A stretch of 64,000 nucleotides of DNA from Phoronis australis. Taxonomy: Eukaryota; Phoronida; Phoronidae. The position numbers and the translations under genes are program-made. The notes below the pieces were generated by a model. The model searched no databases. It saw only the letters and a list, made by a program, of their open reading frames with translations, and was not told where the DNA came from. Positions 60,192-64,000 of this stretch are shown one piece after another (the stretch's first letter is position 1; every line of letters starts with the position of its first letter). The stretch covers positions 195,174 to 259,173 of the forward strand of contig NMRA01000588.1 of assembly GCA_002633005.1 (NCBI GenBank). The letters are read 5' to 3'.

Positions 60192-61640
60192 GTGAGAAAA
60201 ATAATTGTCAGTGTCATGTGCCGAGTTCCGCACGAATTTCACAAGTACAGCTAAAGTGATCACGGGCAGTGCTCTCAATGCGTGGCGATGTCTCGTGAAG
60301 TCTTGCATTTTCGATTTTCGCGAAGTATTTTATGTATTTGAAGCTCACGTCTGGTCAAGCACGTGACGTGGATTAAAATCTCAGTACTAGCAGATTATAG
60401 ACAACAGATTCTCAGCTCTGGCATTTTCTTGCGTATTATCCTAGAGGAGGCGCCACTCTCCTAAATTACCTTATTTCAGTTTCCGGTTAGTGTATTGTAA
60501 CGGAAAGTTTTTGCATTTATTTTACTGTTTATTAAAACGTAAAATATGGCAAAGGTCACAGTATTCCGTGCTCATTCAAGCACTGAAGGTCCTCTTCATT
60601 CAACGTTGTGGTCAATTTCCTGTAGTGGGCGTATGCGGAGTCGTCTACCTGGCTATTGTTTAAGTAAAAGGTAAATCGCACAAGACAAACACTGGTGAAT
60701 AATGGCTTTTGTAGACCTCCAAAATAAGCGATACTGTACATGTCCAGAATTAATTGTGAAATCCCTGCATGTCGGACCGGTGTGACCAAAATTTATTTCT
60801 CAAAAATTTCATGTACATTAATTACCTCCAGGACGAACACACCATTAATAAAATCATTAGGGATAGTGTTTATGAACCCGAGGATTACCTCAATATAATT
60901 ATTTATTCCTGGAACAGGAAGTTCTGCAACTCGGTCATGAAAAATAACATTTCTAAAGCAAAAGTCCGCCCTGTTGACCAGTGTAGTATCTTCGTTCAAA
61001 TGTCAAAAAATGTTACACTGGTCAAACAGTTTGCAGTCTTTCCCGTTGGTTATCTACATGTATGCATCTTCAAAATGGCGCCGTTCAAGATCATTTTCTG
61101 TAAGGTAACGAACGTAACTAAACCCGTCAAGAAATAGTGGAAAACACGTCAATTTGGTGCTGTTATGTGATTTTTTAGACTAAACATGGTTCTGAGTGGC
61201 TGACATCCCACCTTGCCGCTTGTTAGTGTGGTCGGTGGATCAGTGGACTTGGTTGTAGTTAATATGATAGCGGGCACTAGTCCTGGATACTTGGCCCTAG
61301 CCGAATGACAGGGAAAGGTGTCGGCAAGATTTTTTGCGTAGCGCTGCAGCTTATTTTTCCCTATGTGTGTATGCAGAGGAACTTGGGAGATCGTTTCACA
61401 CTGAACCCAGGCTCCCAGATTTGGACAGAGTGGTGGAGTCGCTACCTGTTCATGTATACATACCGGCCTTCCACTTCGTTTGCTTCTTTTTCTAAGCCAG
61501 CTTAATGTTGGATTTAGTTCGAAGATGAGATTGAGGTCTGTCTTTGAAACTGAAAGATGCTTCTTTTCACGCATAAATTCAGAAGCCTAGTCGTCAGTGC
61601 TTAATGTTAACCTTCGGTTCCCAAGCTTTACAATTTTAGT
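60192..61640 (+). other. Intron or intergenic sequence downstream of the signal-peptide exon
   Basis: No exon of matching phase recognised. A 141-codon minus-strand ORF at 61149-61574 has no motif, signal peptide or coding-like composition that I can support. Confidence 0.5.
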
Positions 61641-61641
61641 C

Positions 61642-61751
61642 CATGTGTTTTGGTCCTCCGGTGGCACTAAGATTTTTTTGCAAAGTAATTTCATTTCATG
61701 TGTTTTGGTCCTCCGGTGGCACTGAGAGGTTTTTGCAAAATAATCAGTGTT
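61642..61751 (+). repeat. Two tandem copies of a 55-bp unit
   Basis: CATGTGTTTTGGTCCTCCGG TGGCACT-type units start at 61642 and 61697 and differ by a few bases (CACTAAGATT versus CACTGAGAGG). A recent local duplication. Confidence 0.85.
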
Positions 61752-63603
61752 GTCACAGCCTCTCTGCGTTGTCACAGTGTTCGCCTAGTGAGTATCTTGA
61801 CGAATGGTCGATGATTCGAGAACCAATCTCCTTGCCGACACGTGTTTTTCTGAGGACTTCTTGTTCGATCTAGGCTTTATAGCAAGTTAAGACAAGTCTG
61901 CTCTTGCTCAATCTCACATTGTGTCTTATATTAGGGGTCTGTTTCGATAAGGCAAAGTTCTGGTTTTTCCTATTGCAGACCGAGTGGCGAGTCTAAATCT
62001 TTCATCTCTGCGCTTATTGAAACTTCACAATACGACTCGAGACTTTGTAGTTTTGTTAGGGGGGTCGCATTTTGCATAACCCAGGTACATACCATTACTT
62101 CAGGTCAAAATTTAGGTGTTTCAGTAACCAATGTGTCAAACAACAATTTAGCCATTTTACGGGTTCTTTTGAATGATTGTCTGAATGTTCCTACCTTACA
62201 AGGTCCATCGAGAACTGCTAACATTAATTAGGCAGGGTATCGGTCAATGTTATCTGCTGTATTATTACCACTGAATCCTTTCCCAGTAAGGTAGTATCCT
62301 GGCGTCGGTAGGCTGTTAAGAGGCACCTGCAATGGGTTATCTCTTGAGAAACTTTTCCTGATCAAGGCTTATTTCTTGTTTTATGGCCTTGAAAGGTGCT
62401 CCTTGGGATGAAATCAAAAATAAAATATCTCTCTCGGAAAACTTATTTTATTATTTCCATTATGTCTTTCAGAAGCTGCAAAGACTTATTTTTAGGTGAA
62501 AGCTCAGCAGTTGTCCAAAAAACAGGCCTGCCATTCATATGACATTTACCTTCCAAGCGAAAAAGAGTCAGTCACTTTTTAATCTAGGATTTTCTAAGAC
62601 CAAAATTGTGGACCCTAAGCGTTGCATGTCGATATACCTCTCGAGAGCAGAGGAGTTTCCAAGTCTCTGAATACCAACAGTTTGTTGTTGTCATTTGCAT
62701 GTACATGTACATGTAGTGACGAAATAAGTTATTAAAAACCATTAGACTGGCTTATATGTACATGTATGACTTCAATCCTACTGTAAGTTTGTTTCAAGTC
62801 GTATTGTAATACGCTTTACTCAGGTTTATCTTAAATCCTGATTGGTGATTTCGACATTTGAACCCAGTTTGGATATATATGTAGACATATATTTGTTTTG
62901 TATGTATTTTCTGAAGCGTACACCCACATCCTCCTCGACTTTTTAATCAAGTGTATACATAGCTAACTATAAGGTATTATATAGGACATAAAATTGACCA
63001 ATTTGTTATCAAATTGTACTGTTATGAGTATATATTTACCTTGTAGTTACCAATTCTCTCACTCCATCCCCTTGAACTTCCAGTTCCCGGGTTGGTTGCA
63101 CAAAAAGGGGGGAATCAATAACCCCATGCCGCCCTAACTTATGTGGGATCATATTGGTTAGATTGGTGATCAAGTAGTTCAAAGCGCCACTTTTCGGTGA
63201 CTGAAAGAACTGCGGGCATAAGACAGAATAAAAATAAATAATTTTAAGGAAAGTACATTCTTACAAAATTACATTTTGATGACAAATTGGCCAATTATCA
63301 CTGACAGTCTGTATTGGCTGATACTTCGCCGGGTCAAAAATGGAAAGCTTTAAAGCCATCTTCAATTAAAGATAATATAGTAATCCTGTCCTCTAAGGTA
63401 AAAATAATACTTATTGCCGACATCCTGACACAGGAAGTGTTCACTGGTGTATTTTCACGAAACGATTAATCTGAGCAGTAACAAACATCAAAACCAATCG
63501 ACTGACGATTTATTAAACCGGAGGACCCAAGGTAATTGCCAGTTTACTAAGTACATGTAGAGCTCAAGGTAAATCAGCTTGATTTCAACATCGAAATTCA
63601 AAA
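61752..63603. other. Sequence of unknown content
   Basis: AT-rich DNA with a short (ACATGT/GTACAT)n run near 62697-62718. A strong-looking acceptor (TTTTTCCTATTGCAG at about 61978) opens a 34-codon frame in the phase needed for the secreted gene, but the peptide is not convincing. Confidence 0.45.
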
Positions 63604-63909
63604 GTGACACGGTATATTTATCAAAATGATATAAACGTATTCTGCGGATTGCAAGCGGTACACAGTTTACTATCTTATTTTTGTGATGTTACAATCAAAT
63701 CGTTCAACCCACCAATACATCGGTTTCATCTACGTACACCAAGAATCGAATACAGCGTGACGGCACCAGCCTTCGCTAGTCACAATGCCATAGCGGAGAG
63801 CACGCACAACATATCCTACCCAATCCAGCTTGTTGACTTGCCCCACTTAACCAGTCTGCAAAATAAACTGCTGAATGCCCTACACCAGAAGACGAAGAGA
63901 TTACAATAG
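63604..63909 (+). CDS. Unrecognised open frame, 101 codons
   Basis: An uninterrupted frame with mixed composition (for example RIEYSVTAPAFASHNAIAES and LPHLTSLQNKLLNALHQKTK) ending at TAG. Not recognised as any family. There is no clear acceptor or promoter. It could be a transposon remnant, an exon of the flanking gene, or chance. Confidence 0.25.
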   Translation: MTRYIYQNDINVFCGLQAVHSLLSYFCDVTIKSFNPPIHRFHLRTPRIEYSVTAPAFASHNAIAESTHNISYPIQLVDLPHLTSLQNKLLNALHQKTKRLQ

Positions 63910-64000
63910 GCGTACGGTTACGTTTCAAAACGTATTTTAAGATAAGTGTTCAAAAAGTTCTTCATTAATGAAGTCGCGCATGGGCTTTTTATAGTTCTGC

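Noticed and set aside
61149-61574. 141-codon minus-strand ORF
   Set aside because: No signal peptide, domain, promoter or splice evidence. Not recognised, and kept only as a note.
61979-62082. Possible second exon of the secreted-protein gene (after TTTTTCCTATTGCAG)
   Set aside because: The phase fits, but the 34-residue product (DRVASLNLSSLRLLKLHNTT...) has no cysteines, cleavage sites or other family features. Not strong enough to annotate.
1-64000. CRISPR arrays, operons, bacterial mobile elements
   Set aside because: The window is clearly intron-rich animal DNA. The tandem repeats are minisatellites and satellites, not direct repeats with unique spacers.

Overview
The window is nuclear DNA of an animal: AT-rich, with many introns, GT/AG splice sites, degenerate mobile elements and long introns. 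The protein content and repeats suggest a marine invertebrate, probably an echinoderm or another invertebrate deuterostome, but the species cannot be fixed from the sequence alone. It comes from a draft assembly. Seven single 'n' characters mark contig joins, and at six of them the sequence after the 'n' repeats sequence that came before it.

Positions 1 to about 49.1 kb (+ strand) hold the 3' part of one large gene encoding a giant coiled-coil centrosome/Golgi scaffold of the AKAP9 (AKAP450)/pericentrin family. I traced 43 exons whose reading phases all agree. They give 2,536 residues plus a stop codon, with the N-terminus lying upstream of the window. Most exons encode heptad-rich, Glu/Lys/Gln-rich coiled coil. 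Exons at 42481-42719 and 43670-43749 encode the PACT domain (centrosome targeting, calmodulin binding). A Ser/Pro-rich tail follows, then a short conserved-looking helix (DYIRRLENLQARLG), and the stop codon at 47675-47677. The 3' UTR runs to a poly(A) signal at about 49090.

Four stretches of this gene are present twice in tandem across an 'n' (3867-5422, 9661-12085, 16270-20362, 43717-45127). They duplicate four exons in whole and, where the join cuts an exon, in part. I read these as the two alleles of a heterozygous individual placed end to end, not as real gene duplications. They expose allelic differences: coding changes, a one-unit change in a 56-bp minisatellite, and presence or absence of a mobile element.

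From 49.1 to 57 kb I find no protein-coding host gene. This part holds two more 'n'-joined duplications, a copy of a dispersed repeat also found at 7.6-8.1 kb, a short inverted-repeat element, and a decayed non-LTR retrotransposon (reverse transcriptase) at about 52.8-55.3 kb.

From 57 to 64 kb there is the start of a second + strand gene. It has one or two TATA-driven leader exons (about 57063-57117 and 59701-59761) and a coding exon with a signal peptide (ATG at 60110). The rest of this small secreted protein lies downstream or could not be identified. Between the two leaders is a degenerate satellite of about 110 bp period built around AACGATACAG boxes in both orientations.
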